DNA of 64,000 nucleotides from Acetobacter estunensis (GTDB lineage: Bacteria > Pseudomonadota > Alphaproteobacteria > Acetobacterales > Acetobacteraceae). Location: positions 273,682 to 337,681 of the forward strand of contig NZ_JAHRDV010000003.1 of the NCBI RefSeq assembly GCF_019083805.1. The letters are read 5' to 3'. Shown here piece after piece: positions 35,006-44,186 of this stretch (its first letter is position 1; each line of letters starts with the position of its first letter). Position numbers and translations under genes: made by a program. The notes below the pieces were generated by a model, which was given only the letters and a program-made list of their open reading frames with translations, was not told the DNA's origin and ran no database searches.

Positions 35006-37699
35006 ATGCTCAGCAAGACGTTTCAGCCCCAAGAGGTCGAGACCCAGCTTTACGAAACATGGGAAAATGAAGGTCGCTTCGCTGCCGATCCGCAGTCCGG
35101 CGGCACACCCTTCACCATCATGATTCCGCCCCCCAACGTCACGGGAACGCTCCATATGGGGCACGCGCTCACCATGACGTTGCAGGACACCCTGATCCGC
35201 TGGCGGCGGATGCAAGGGCGTGACACGCTGTGGCAACCGGGCACCGATCATGCCGGCATCGCGACCCAGCTCGTGGTGGAACGTCAGCTTGCCGGCGAGA
35301 ACACCAGCCGCAAGGAACTGGGGCGCGAGGCTTTTCTTGAGCGCGTGTGGAAATGGAAGGCCGAGTCCGGCAACGGCATTACCCGCCAGCTCCGCCGCCT
35401 CGGCGCGTCCCTCGACTGGTCACGCGAACGCTTCACGATGGATGATGGCCTGTCCAAAGCCGTCCGCGAAGTTTTCGTCACGCTCTATCGTGAAAAGCTG
35501 ATCTATCGTGATCGACGTCTCGTAAACTGGGACCCGCATTTCCGTACCGCCATCTCGGATCTTGAGGTGGAGAACAAGGAAACGCGCGGCCACATGTGGC
35601 ACATCCGCTATCCGGTAGAAGGCGAAGGCAACCTCACACTGACTGTCGCCACGACCCGGCCGGAGACCATGCTGGGCGACACGGCCGTCGCCGTGCATCC
35701 CGACGATGAGCGTTACAAAACGCTTGTGGGACGCAACATCATCCTGCCCCTGACCGGGCGCCGCATTCCCATCGTAGCCGATACCTATTCCGACCCCGAA
35801 AAGGGCACAGGCGCGGTCAAGATCACACCTGCCCATGATTTCAACGACTTTGAGGTCGGCAAGCGGCACAACCTGCCCATGCTCTCCATTCTGGATGAAG
35901 CCGCCGCCGTCACGCTCGAAGAGATCGCAGACGATCTGCACACCGTCGAGGGTCTGGCCGATCCAGCCTTCGTCCGTTCCCTCGAAGGTCTGTCGCGCGA
36001 AGACGCCCGCAAGGCCATCGTGACCGAGCTGGAACGCCTCGAAATCCTCGAAAAGGTCGAGCCGCATACACTACAGGTGCCGCATGCCGAGCGCGGTGGC
36101 GCTGTGGTCGAGCCGCGCCTGACCACCCAGTGGTATTGCGACGCCGCCACGCTGGCCGGACCGGCTATAGAAGCCGTCGAAAAAGGTGACGTCACCTTCG
36201 TTCCCAAGCAGTGGGAGAACACCTTCTTCGCATGGATGCGCAACATCCAGCCGTGGTGCATCTCGCGTCAGCTGTGGTGGGGGCACCGTATCCCGGCATG
36301 GTATAGCCCGGACGGCACCGTCTTCGTCGGCAAGGACGAGAATGACGTCACCGCGCAGGCCACCGCGCATTACGGCAAGGCCGTGGAGCTGACACAGGAC
36401 GAGGACGTGCTCGACACGTGGTTCTCCTCCGCATTGTGGCCGTTCTCCACCCTCGGCTGGCCGGACAAGACGCCTGAACTCGCCCGCTACTATCCAACTG
36501 ACGTTCTGGTGACAGGCTTCGACATCATCTTCTTCTGGGTTGCCCGGATGATGATGATGGGCCTGCACTTCATGAAAGAGGTGCCTTTCCGCACCGTCTT
36601 CATCCACGGTCTCGTCCGTGATGAGCGCGGCCAGAAGATGTCCAAGAGCAAGGGCAATGGCATCGACCCGCTCGACCTACTCGACAAATATGGCGCGGAC
36701 GCTGCCCGCTTCACCATCTGCGCCCTGACTGGCGTGGGCCGCGATCTCAAGTTCGGGGCCAAACGCGTGGAAGACTACCGCGCCTTCGTCACCAAACTGT
36801 GGAACGCTGCACGCTTCTGCGAAATGAACGGCGTGAAGGCCGCACCCGACTTCGATCCTTCGAAAGTGACCTCCCCTCTCGGGCGCTGGATCATCTTCGA
36901 GACATCGAAAGCCATCGACGAAGCCACTCAGGCGCTGGAGAACTTCCGCTTCGATGAGTATGCGGGGGCCTGCTACCGCTTTGTGTGGAACCGCTTCTGC
37001 GACTGGTATCTCGAACTGGTCAAACCCGTCTTCTCGGGTGAAGACGCAGCCGCTGCCGCTGAGATGCGCGGTGTCACAGCATGGGTGCTGGAGACTATCC
37101 TGCGCCTGCTTCAGCCCGTCATGCCTTTCGTCACCGACACGCTGTGGCACGAGTTCGGCTTCGGTGCGGAAGGCACACTGATCAACGCCACATGGCCGAA
37201 ACCCGTCTCCGTGCCCGGAGCGGAGGCCGCCATCAGCGAGATCGACTGGCTGACGCGCTTCATCTCCGAAATCCGCACCGTGCGCTCGGAAATGAACGTG
37301 CCGCCCTCCCGTCTCTCGCCCGTGCTGCTCAAGGATGCGTCTCCCGTCACAGTGGAACGCGCCAAGAACTGGCAGGAGACGATCGGTCGCATGGCGCGTG
37401 TGTCCGAAATCGATGCTTTGACCGGTGAAGTGCCGCGTGGATCGGCGCAGACCGTTGTGGATGAAGCCACGCTGGTGCTGCCATTGGCCGATCTGATCGA
37501 CCTCGATGTGGAACGTGCGCGTCTAACGAAAGAACTGGCCAAGGCCGAAGGTGAAATCACGAAAACCGAGCGCAAACTCGGCAATCCGGATTTCATCGCC
37601 CGAGGCAAGCCGGACGTGGTGGAAGAAACGCGCGAGCGCCTTGTGACACAACAGGGTGAGCGCGACCGTCTTCAGGCCGCGCTCGCCCGCCTGTCCTGA
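35006..37699 (+). CDS. valS: Valyl-tRNA synthetase
   Basis: 897 residues. It has the class I signature as TLHMGHALTM, followed by GTDHAGIATQ. The editing domain contains TVATTRPETMLGDTAVAVHP. The catalytic loop is KMSKSKGNG and is preceded by DVLVTGFDIIFFWVARM, typical of ValRS. The C-terminal coiled coil (VERARLTKELAKAEGEITKTERKL) binds tRNA. It charges tRNA-Val and removes mis-charged threonine. Confidence 0.97.
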   Translation: MLSKTFQPQEVETQLYETWENEGRFAADPQSGGTPFTIMIPPPNVTGTLHMGHALTMTLQDTLIRWRRMQGRDTLWQPGTDHAGIATQLVVERQLAGENTSRKELGREAFLERVWKWKAESGNGITRQLRRLGASLDWSRERFTMDDGLSKAVREVFVTLYREKLIYRDRRLVNWDPHFRTAISDLEVENKETRGHMWHIRYPVEGEGNLTLTVATTRPETMLGDTAVAVHPDDERYKTLVGRNIILPLTGRRIPIVADTYSDPEKGTGAVKITPAHDFNDFEVGKRHNLPMLSILDEAAAVTLEEIADDLHTVEGLADPAFVRSLEGLSREDARKAIVTELERLEILEKVEPHTLQVPHAERGGAVVEPRLTTQWYCDAATLAGPAIEAVEKGDVTFVPKQWENTFFAWMRNIQPWCISRQLWWGHRIPAWYSPDGTVFVGKDENDVTAQATAHYGKAVELTQDEDVLDTWFSSALWPFSTLGWPDKTPELARYYPTDVLVTGFDIIFFWVARMMMMGLHFMKEVPFRTVFIHGLVRDERGQKMSKSKGNGIDPLDLLDKYGADAARFTICALTGVGRDLKFGAKRVEDYRAFVTKLWNAARFCEMNGVKAAPDFDPSKVTSPLGRWIIFETSKAIDEATQALENFRFDEYAGACYRFVWNRFCDWYLELVKPVFSGEDAAAAAEMRGVTAWVLETILRLLQPVMPFVTDTLWHEFGFGAEGTLINATWPKPVSVPGAEAAISEIDWLTRFISEIRTVRSEMNVPPSRLSPVLLKDASPVTVERAKNWQETIGRMARVSEIDALTGEVPRGSAQTVVDEATLVLPLADLIDLDVERARLTKELAKAEGEITKTERKLGNPDFIARGKPDVVEETRERLVTQQGERDRLQAALARLS

Positions 37700-37709
37700 T
37701 CAACACTGC

Positions 37710-37733
37710 GCGGGAAGGCAGTTGTCTTCCCGC
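37710..37733. other. Hairpin after valS
   Basis: GCGGGAAG pairs with CTTCCCGC around GCAGTTGT, 11 bases after the valS stop. No U run follows, so it is at best a weak terminator or an mRNA 3' end structure. Confidence 0.35.
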
Positions 37734-37793
37734 ACCGGCCTTCCCATGATGCGTTCACGTCCTGAACACACTTCATCAGGGAAGGCCCCACTC

Positions 37794-38333
37794 ATGACCT
37801 CATCCGAAACCATTGTGCTGGGCGGCGGCTGCTTCTGGTGCATCGAAGCCGTCTATCGCAGCCTGCGCGGCGTGCTGTCCGTCCATTCAGGTTACGCGGG
37901 CGGCACCACAGCCCATCCCACCTATGAACAGGTCTGCTCCGGCCTGACCGGTCATGCGGAGGTCGTGGAAGTCGTCTTCGACCCGGCTGTCATAACCTGT
38001 CGCCAGATCCTTCAGGTGTTCTTCACGCTGCACGATCCCACCACGCTGAACCAGCAGGGCAACGATGTGGGTACACAATATCGCTCGGTCATCTTCACGA
38101 CATCGCCCGAACAGGAAAGTATCGCTGAGGCCGTACGCGACGAGTTCACGCAGGCCGATGTCTGGGGCGCACCACTGGTGACACAGATCGAACCGCTGCC
38201 GGTCTTCTGGCCTGCCGAAGCCAAACATGAGGACTATTACGCCCGCAATCCCGACACAGGATACTGTCAGGCCGTGGTCGGTCCGAAAGTCGCCAAGATG
38301 CGCAAACTGTTTGCCGACCTCCAGAAATCCTGA
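37794..38333 (+). CDS. msrA: Peptide methionine sulfoxide reductase MsrA
   Basis: 179 residues from the ATG at 37794, with AGGGAAGG upstream; the open frame back to 37656 is unlikely to be translated. The motif GGGCFWCIEAVY holds the catalytic cysteine. YAGGTTAHPTYEQVCSG and GHAEVVEVVFDP follow, and the second cysteine is in GYCQAVVGPK. It reduces the S form of methionine sulfoxide in proteins using thioredoxin. The gene ends five bases from the convergent ybaK. Confidence 0.95.
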   Translation: MTSSETIVLGGGCFWCIEAVYRSLRGVLSVHSGYAGGTTAHPTYEQVCSGLTGHAEVVEVVFDPAVITCRQILQVFFTLHDPTTLNQQGNDVGTQYRSVIFTTSPEQESIAEAVRDEFTQADVWGAPLVTQIEPLPVFWPAEAKHEDYYARNPDTGYCQAVVGPKVAKMRKLFADLQKS

Positions 38334-38338
38334 CGCTT

Positions 38339-38800
38339 TCAGCCTTGCGCGACATCCACCCATGTCGCGCCGACCAGTTCGGCCAGACGCGCAGGCGGCA
38401 ATTTCACGGATGTCGTGCGAGAACCCGCAGCGGGCCATACGTCTTCGAACTGCCTGAGTGACACGTCACAATAAACCGGCACAGGCCCGGGCAGCCCGAA
38501 CGGACAAACGCCCCCAACGGGGTGACTCGTCAATTCTAAAGCATCTTCTGCCGAGAGCATGCGGGGACGTGCGCCAAACGCTTCCTTCGTCTTGCGGTTA
38601 TCGAGCCGCGCATCGCCAGCCATCACCACCAGCACGCGCTCATCCCCAACACGGATGGCGAGCGTCTTCGCAATCTGCCCCTCCTGCACGCCAAGTGTTT
38701 CGGCAGCCTCCACCACAGTGGCCGTGCTCGCTCCCTGCTCGATGATCGCCACGTCCGGCGCATTTTCGCGCAACCACGCCTCGACTGACTCGCGGCTCAT
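38339..38800 (-). CDS. YbaK/EbsC-type aminoacyl-tRNA deacylase
   Basis: 153 residues from the ATG at 38800, with AAGGAG upstream. It is a single YbaK/ProX domain: EGQIAKTLAIRV, VLVVMAGDARLDNRK and the substrate-pocket region HPVGGVCPFGL. Such proteins hydrolyse mis-charged Cys- or Ala-tRNA-Pro. The longer open frame reaching 39310 lies inside the kinase gene and is a shadow. It follows the dihydroxyacetone kinase by 13 bases, so the two are probably co-transcribed although their jobs are unrelated. Confidence 0.87.
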   Translation of the reverse strand: MSRESVEAWLRENAPDVAIIEQGASTATVVEAAETLGVQEGQIAKTLAIRVGDERVLVVMAGDARLDNRKTKEAFGARPRMLSAEDALELTSHPVGGVCPFGLPGPVPVYCDVSLRQFEDVWPAAGSRTTSVKLPPARLAELVGATWVDVAQG

Positions 38801-38813
38801 CTTTCTTTTCTCC

Positions 38814-40457
38814 TTATGTGTGCGAAATCGAGCGCGCCATGGCCTCCAGCATCCGGGCAATCGCCTCCGCTCCGGGGTCCGGCACATCCGCCAGACGCTC
38901 GCCCGGCACGTAGGACGCACGTCCCGCCCGGGCTTCGCCCATGCTGCGTGTGGCATCGGCTCCTTTACGGGCCGCCACTGCCGCATCTCCCAACGAACCA
39001 CCCTTTGCGAACGTCTCAAGAGCCGGAACCAGCGCGTCCACCATTGTCCGATCCCCCGGATTGGCGCCCCCGTGCCGTCGCATGGCGTCCAGACCCTCCA
39101 CCAAGGCCTGCCCCCACGGCTTGTCGCTACGCCCAGCCGCCGACAGCATGATGGACAGCAGCACGCCACTGGAGCCACCCGCATGACGCGCCAGCACCGC
39201 TCCCAAAGTGGTGCAGAGTTCTTTCGGCACTGCCAACGGCAAGCGCGGCAGAGCCGCGAGGATCTCCCGCGCGGCTTCGGCAAAGGTCGAACCCGCGTCA
39301 CCGTCGCCAATCTGCGCGTCCAGCTTGTTCAGGCTATCGGCATTGGCGATCAGCGTCTCGGCGCCCACACGGATCAGCGCTTCAAGCTGCGGTTGTGAGG
39401 ACGGGGGATAGGGAAATGTCTCCGGCATGACGGGCAGCGGACGGACATCTGGCTCGCCAAAGCGTGCTGTGCCCGGCCAGGCCCACGGCTCCACAGGCGA
39501 TTCCAGCGCAATCCGCAACTCGTTTGTGAGTGCCAGAAGCGTGAGCGAGAAACCGTTCATATCCAGCGCCGTCATCATCGGAGCCGGACCGATCACCAGA
39601 TCGACTTTCTGCGCCAGTGTCGTACGAGAAAATGATTCAAGCAGCAGCGTCTGCTCAATGGGAGGCACCGCACCCAACATGTTCAGAAGCAGGGCATATC
39701 GCGCGCCACCACTGATGGGCAGCGCGGTTTCCAGCGTGTCCGCCGCCTGCTGCATCAGCACATCCGCACCCGCCACATCGATCCGACGCGCGCCCGGCTC
39801 GCCATGAATGCCCAGCCCCAGTTCGCCTTCGTCATCGGCCAGCCGCGTGGTCCCGTGCGGGTCGTAGGCACAGCAATCCGTCAGTGAGAGACCGATGGAG
39901 GCCAACTGCTTTGCCGCATCCCGTGCCTGCCGCGCCACCTCAGCCAGAGACGCGCCGCTGCGGGCCGCATGACCTGCGACCTTCTGGACAAGAACCGTTC
40001 CCGCCAGCCCACGCGGATAACGCGCGTCCGGCAGCGCCGTGTCATCGCCCACCACAACCGTCTCGACCGCCAGCCCCATGCCCCGCGCCTGCTCGGCCGC
40101 CAACGCGAAGTTCAGCCGGTCTCCAGTGTAGCTCTTGATGACAAGCAGGCAGCCCGCCTCCCCTGTGACAGAAAGGATACCGGCCAGAATCGCATCCACG
40201 CCCGGAGAGGCAAAGATCGACCCACAGACTGCAGCGTCCAGCATGCCCTCGCCCACGAATCCCGCATGAGCCGGTTCATGCCCGCACCCACCACCCGACA
40301 CCACGGCCACCCGGGACGGATCGCGCTCACGTCGCAGAACCACCTTGATCTCGGGATAGCCGTCCAGACGGCACAGGTGACGCCCCATGGACGAACGCAA
40401 CAATCCATTAAGGGAGTCTGTGACCACGGTCTCGCGCGTGTTGAAGAAACGTTTCAA
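38814..40457 (-). CDS. dhaK: Dihydroxyacetone kinase, DhaK-DhaL fusion (ATP type)
   Basis: 547 residues. The DhaK half (1-330) has [18 protein letters not shown] and [12 protein letters not shown] with the His that binds substrate covalently. The DhaL half (about 350-547) has [15 protein letters not shown], the Mg-ADP loop, and GGSSGVLLS. Fusion of both parts marks the ATP-dependent enzyme of Citrobacter and yeast rather than the PTS-linked one. It makes dihydroxyacetone phosphate, letting acetic acid bacteria take up the dihydroxyacetone they form from glycerol. Confidence 0.93.
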   Translation of the reverse strand: MKRFFNTRETVVTDSLNGLLRSSMGRHLCRLDGYPEIKVVLRRERDPSRVAVVSGGGCGHEPAHAGFVGEGMLDAAVCGSIFASPGVDAILAGILSVTGEAGCLLVIKSYTGDRLNFALAAEQARGMGLAVETVVVGDDTALPDARYPRGLAGTVLVQKVAGHAARSGASLAEVARQARDAAKQLASIGLSLTDCCAYDPHGTTRLADDEGELGLGIHGEPGARRIDVAGADVLMQQAADTLETALPISGGARYALLLNMLGAVPPIEQTLLLESFSRTTLAQKVDLVIGPAPMMTALDMNGFSLTLLALTNELRIALESPVEPWAWPGTARFGEPDVRPLPVMPETFPYPPSSQPQLEALIRVGAETLIANADSLNKLDAQIGDGDAGSTFAEAAREILAALPRLPLAVPKELCTTLGAVLARHAGGSSGVLLSIMLSAAGRSDKPWGQALVEGLDAMRRHGGANPGDRTMVDALVPALETFAKGGSLGDAAVAARKGADATRSMGEARAGRASYVPGERLADVPDPGAEAIARMLEAMARSISHT

Positions 40458-40647
40458 ATCGCCTGTTCCCTGTCCATCATCGGTTCACCGTTTCGTGGGC
40501 TGCAACACTCTCCCGCGCAAGTCATGCGCTGCACAAGTTTTCGCGGGCAACCTGCCATGCCGCGCGAGACCAGGCTTGTTCCTTTCCGTCAGGAAAGGGG
40601 CGCTGTATGGTGCCCGCCCCTGCATCTCAGCGGAGACTGTTCATCCC

Positions 40648-41550
40648 ATGGACCCGGCGGCCCCTCGCCCTGACGGCAAACCTCTTTCGTTTCAGGATCT
40701 GATCCTGACCCTTCATCGCTTCTGGTCGGCCCAAGGGTGCGCCATCCTCCAGCCCTACGATCTGGAAATCGGCGCGGGCACGCTCTCTCCGCACACCACC
40801 CTGCGCGCACTGGGCGACACGCCGTGGAAGGCCGCCTATGTGCAGCCGTCCCGCCGCCCCGCCGATGGCCGCTATGGCGAAAACCCCAATCGCCTGCAGC
40901 ACTATTACCAGTACCAGGTGCTGCTGAAGCCAACGCCGGAAGAAAGCCAGCAACTCCTTCTGGAGAGCTACCGTGCAATCGGCATCGACCCCGATCTGCA
41001 CGACATCCGTTTCGTGGAAGATGACTGGGAAAACCCCACCATCGGCGCATGGGGTCTTGGCTGGGAAGTCTGGTGTGACGGCATGGAAGTGACGCAGTTC
41101 ACCTACTTCCAGCAGGTCGGCGGCATCCCTGTCTCCATGCCTTCCACTGAACTGACCTACGGTCTTGAGCGGCTGGCGATGTATGTGCAGGGCGTCGAGA
41201 ACGTCTATGACCTCGCCTTCAATAACGCCGGCCTGACCTATGGCGACGTGTTCCTGCGTGCCGAGCAGGACTATTCACGGCACAATTTCGAGCTGGCCAA
41301 CACCGACATGCTGCTCCGTCACTTCACGGATGCCGAGCGTGAGTCCGTGGCTCTGGCCGAAGCCGGCGTGGCGCAGCCGGCATATGACCAGTGCCTAAAG
41401 GCCAGCCATCTCTTCAATCTGCTGGATGCGCGTGGCGTCATCAGCGTGAGCGAGCGCGCCTCCTATATCGGCCGCGTCCGCACACTGGCCAAGCTGTGCT
41501 GCGAAACATGGCTGGCTGGCGAAACTACCGCGAAGAAGGCGAAGGGCTGA
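40648..41550 (+). CDS. glyQ: Glycyl-tRNA synthetase alpha subunit
   Basis: 300 residues from the ATG at 40648, the usual GlyQ length. It starts [21 protein letters not shown], then has [36 protein letters not shown] and [19 protein letters not shown], all hallmark GlyQ blocks. It is the catalytic class II subunit and needs GlyS. The 190 bases between it and the divergent dhaK should hold both promoters. Confidence 0.96.
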   Translation: MDPAAPRPDGKPLSFQDLILTLHRFWSAQGCAILQPYDLEIGAGTLSPHTTLRALGDTPWKAAYVQPSRRPADGRYGENPNRLQHYYQYQVLLKPTPEESQQLLLESYRAIGIDPDLHDIRFVEDDWENPTIGAWGLGWEVWCDGMEVTQFTYFQQVGGIPVSMPSTELTYGLERLAMYVQGVENVYDLAFNNAGLTYGDVFLRAEQDYSRHNFELANTDMLLRHFTDAERESVALAEAGVAQPAYDQCLKASHLFNLLDARGVISVSERASYIGRVRTLAKLCCETWLAGETTAKKAKG

Positions 41551-41553
41551 TCC

Positions 41554-43641
41554 ATGGCCGACCTGCTGATCGAACTCTTGTCCGAAGAAATCCCGGCCCG
41601 GATGCAGGAAGCCGCGGGGGAAGACCTTGCCCGCCTGCTCCTCAAGGCGCTTGCGCCGCTTGATCCGCGCGATGTGAAAACCTTCACCGGTCCCCGCCGC
41701 ATCGCCCTGACCTGTGGCGTCAATGATGAAGTCCCGGCCGCCACCATTGAGGAACGCGGTCCACGTGAAAACGCGCCGGAAAAAGCTCTCGAAGGTTTCA
41801 TGCGCAAACATGGTGCCGCACGCGACGAACTGACGCTCAAGAACGGCTTCTGGGTTCTGGAACGCGAAACGCCTGCCATCTCGGCGACCGTGCGCATTGC
41901 CGAAATCATGCCCGCTTTGCTGCGTGGTTTTCCGTGGCCGAAATCCATGCGCTGGGGCGTGGGCAGCGCCTTCACGTGGGTGCGCCCGCTGCGCCGTATT
42001 CTTTGCCTGCTTGACGGCAGCGTGGTGCCCTTCTCCCTCGCCATCGAAGAAGGCGGCGTGCCGGACAATGGACACGGGCTGGCAAGTGGCAACCTGACCG
42101 AGGGACACCGCTTCTTCCCCGCCGGCAACACCTGCGCCGAGCCGTTTGCCGTGAAGGACTTCGATACCTGGCGGGATGGCTTGCGAGAACGCCGCGTGAT
42201 GATCGACGCCGCTGAGCGCCGCCAGACCATCGTGCACGGCATCGATAGCATGGCCCGCGAGGAAGGGCTGAGCATCGTCACCGACCCGGGGCTGGTGGAG
42301 GAAGTCGCAGGCCTCGTGGAATGGCCCGTTCCCATGCTGGGTCGCATTGATGAGCGGTTCATGGAACTGCCTGCAGAAGTGATGCAGGTGTCCATGCGCG
42401 TGAACCAGCGCTACTTCGCGCTGCGCAACAGCGACGGAACCGCAGCACCGCGTTTCGCCTTCGTGGCCAACATCGACCCCACCGATGGTGGTGTTCAGGT
42501 GATCGCGGGCAATGAGCGCGTGCTCCGCGCCCGCTTCGAGGATGCCCGCCACTTCTGGGATCTCGACCGCAAGCGCACACTGGAATCCCGCGTAGCCGAT
42601 CTCGACCGCGTGATTTTCCACGCCGATCTCGGCACGCAGGGCGAGCGTGTGCGCCGCATCGTGCGCATGGCCGAAATTCTTGCACCGATGGTCGGCGCTG
42701 ATCCGACGCACGCCGCACGCGCGGCTCTTCTGGCAAAGGCCGATCTCTCCACTGGCATGGTGGGAGAGTTCCCTGAGCTTCAGGGCGTCATGGGCGGCTA
42801 TTACGCCCGTCACGACCGGGAAGCCGAGGACGTCAGCACCGCTATCGCGGAGCAGTATCAGCCCAAAGGTCCCTCCGACACGGTGCCGACGGCCCCCACC
42901 TCCGTGGCACTGGCTCTGGCGGATCGCTTCGACATGCTGACGGCGTTCTTCGCCATCGGCGCAAAACCAAGCGGGTCCGGCGATCCTTATGGCCTGCGCC
43001 GCGCGGCTCTGGGCATCATCAACATCATCCGCAAAAACGGATTGCGGCTGGATCTGGTGGCTCTGTTCGTCAAGGCATCCGAAGCATTGCCCGAGTCTCT
43101 GCGTAATGCGCCGGATCTCGACCTTCTGCCCGCCTTCATCGCTGAACGTCTGCGCGTGCAGCTTCGCAACGAAGGCGCACGTCATGACGTGCTCGCCGCC
43201 GTATCCGTTGGCAACACCGACAGCGACATTGTCCGCCTTCTGGCCCGCACGGATGCCTTGGCCGAGATGCTGGCGACCGAGGACGGCAAGAACCTTCTCG
43301 CCGCCACGAAACGCGCTGCCAACATACTGCGGATCGAGGACAAGAAAGACGGTCCGCACGAAGGCACGCCCGATCCGGCACTCTACACGCAGCCGGAAGA
43401 AGTGGCTCTGGCGGAAGCCCTGAACCGCGTCATCCCGCAGGTTGAGGCCGCGTTTGCTGACGAACGCTTTGTCGATGCCATGAAAGAAGCCGCCAGCCTC
43501 CGCTCCGTGCTGGATACGTTCTTTGAGAAAGTGACGGTAAACGCAGACGACAGCGCCGTGCGCGCCAACCGCCTGAAGCTGTTATCCGAACTGGTGCGTA
43601 TGACACGCCTGATTGCCGACTTCAGCCAGATCGACGGCTGA
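41554..43641 (+). CDS. glyS: Glycyl-tRNA synthetase beta subunit
   Basis: 695 residues. MADLLIELLSEEIPARMQ at the start, FPWPKSMRWG and GNERVLRARFEDARHFW are conserved GlyS blocks; the HD-like and C-terminal anticodon-binding (DALR-type) regions follow (LNRVIPQVEAAF, NRLKLLSELVRMTRLIADFS). GlyS binds tRNA-Gly and completes the alpha2-beta2 enzyme. It starts three bases after glyQ and is followed by two strong terminators. Confidence 0.96.
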   Translation: MADLLIELLSEEIPARMQEAAGEDLARLLLKALAPLDPRDVKTFTGPRRIALTCGVNDEVPAATIEERGPRENAPEKALEGFMRKHGAARDELTLKNGFWVLERETPAISATVRIAEIMPALLRGFPWPKSMRWGVGSAFTWVRPLRRILCLLDGSVVPFSLAIEEGGVPDNGHGLASGNLTEGHRFFPAGNTCAEPFAVKDFDTWRDGLRERRVMIDAAERRQTIVHGIDSMAREEGLSIVTDPGLVEEVAGLVEWPVPMLGRIDERFMELPAEVMQVSMRVNQRYFALRNSDGTAAPRFAFVANIDPTDGGVQVIAGNERVLRARFEDARHFWDLDRKRTLESRVADLDRVIFHADLGTQGERVRRIVRMAEILAPMVGADPTHAARAALLAKADLSTGMVGEFPELQGVMGGYYARHDREAEDVSTAIAEQYQPKGPSDTVPTAPTSVALALADRFDMLTAFFAIGAKPSGSGDPYGLRRAALGIINIIRKNGLRLDLVALFVKASEALPESLRNAPDLDLLPAFIAERLRVQLRNEGARHDVLAAVSVGNTDSDIVRLLARTDALAEMLATEDGKNLLAATKRAANILRIEDKKDGPHEGTPDPALYTQPEEVALAEALNRVIPQVEAAFADERFVDAMKEAASLRSVLDTFFEKVTVNADDSAVRANRLKLLSELVRMTRLIADFSQIDG

Positions 43642-43647
43642 TCCATA

Positions 43648-43683
43648 AAAAGAGGCGCTTGCCCGACCGCAAGCGCCTCTTTT
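43648..43683. terminator. Bidirectional terminator 1 after glyS
   Basis: AGAGGCGCTTG pairs with CAAGCGCCTCT around eight bases, flanked by A and T runs on both sides. It starts within ten bases of the glyS stop. Confidence 0.9.
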
Positions 43684-43696
43684 CCAAACCCACCAG

Positions 43697-43734
43697 AAAA
43701 AAGGCCCGGTCTCGTAAAAGAGCCGGGCCTTTTT
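43697..43734. terminator. Bidirectional terminator 2, before the rbfA stop
   Basis: AAAAAAGGCCCGG pairs with CCGGGCCTTTTT around a 13-base loop region. It ends five bases before the rbfA stop and has U runs in both directions, so it probably ends the rimP-rbfA transcript as well as glyS read-through. Confidence 0.9.
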
Positions 43735-43739
43735 GGTTT

Positions 43740-44186
43740 CTATTCGTCTTCGTGGTCGTCCAGATCACGCTGGACTTCCGGACGCTTAAGCAGCGCATCC
43801 ACTTCCATCGCGTAATCCAGCGCCGTATCGGGCTGGAAATGCAGCTCTGGGGCCACCCGAAGACGCAAAGTATGCGCCAGTTGGGTGCGCAGCCATGGCG
43901 CCACCCGCTTGAGCGCGGGAAGCAGGCTTTCCACATCCGTCCGCCCCAAACAGGCGACAAAGGCCGTCGCGTGCTTGAGATCGGGAGAGATGCGCACTTC
44001 CGTCACGGTGATAGATACGCCCGCCAGTTCCGGATCACGAAAGTCCGCACGCGCGAACACTTCCGCCAGAACACGCCGCACTTCTTCCGCTACGCGCAAC
44101 TGACGTTGTGACGGTCCGCCTGTGGAAAGGCCGGCGAGTCGCCCCGCCGGCCCCTTTCCATCTTTTCGGTGTGAGCCGCGACTCAT
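43740..44186 (-). CDS. rbfA: Ribosome-binding factor A
   Basis: 148 residues from the ATG at 44186, which overlaps the infB stop as ATGA. The KH-like RbfA fold is visible in [45 protein letters not shown] and [25 protein letters not shown]. It helps mature the 30S subunit and is needed in the cold. Last gene of its operon. Confidence 0.95.
   Translation of the reverse strand: MSRGSHRKDGKGPAGRLAGLSTGGPSQRQLRVAEEVRRVLAEVFARADFRDPELAGVSITVTEVRISPDLKHATAFVACLGRTDVESLLPALKRVAPWLRTQLAHTLRLRVAPELHFQPDTALDYAMEVDALLKRPEVQRDLDDHEDE

Noticed and set aside
38801..39310. N-terminal extension of the YbaK frame
   Set aside because: Arg/Trp-rich sequence lying within the kinase gene in another frame; the ATG at 38800 has AAGGAG ahead of it.
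41395..43359. 654-residue open frame opposite glyQ/glyS
   Set aside because: Shadow frame; glyS is unmistakable on the plus strand.
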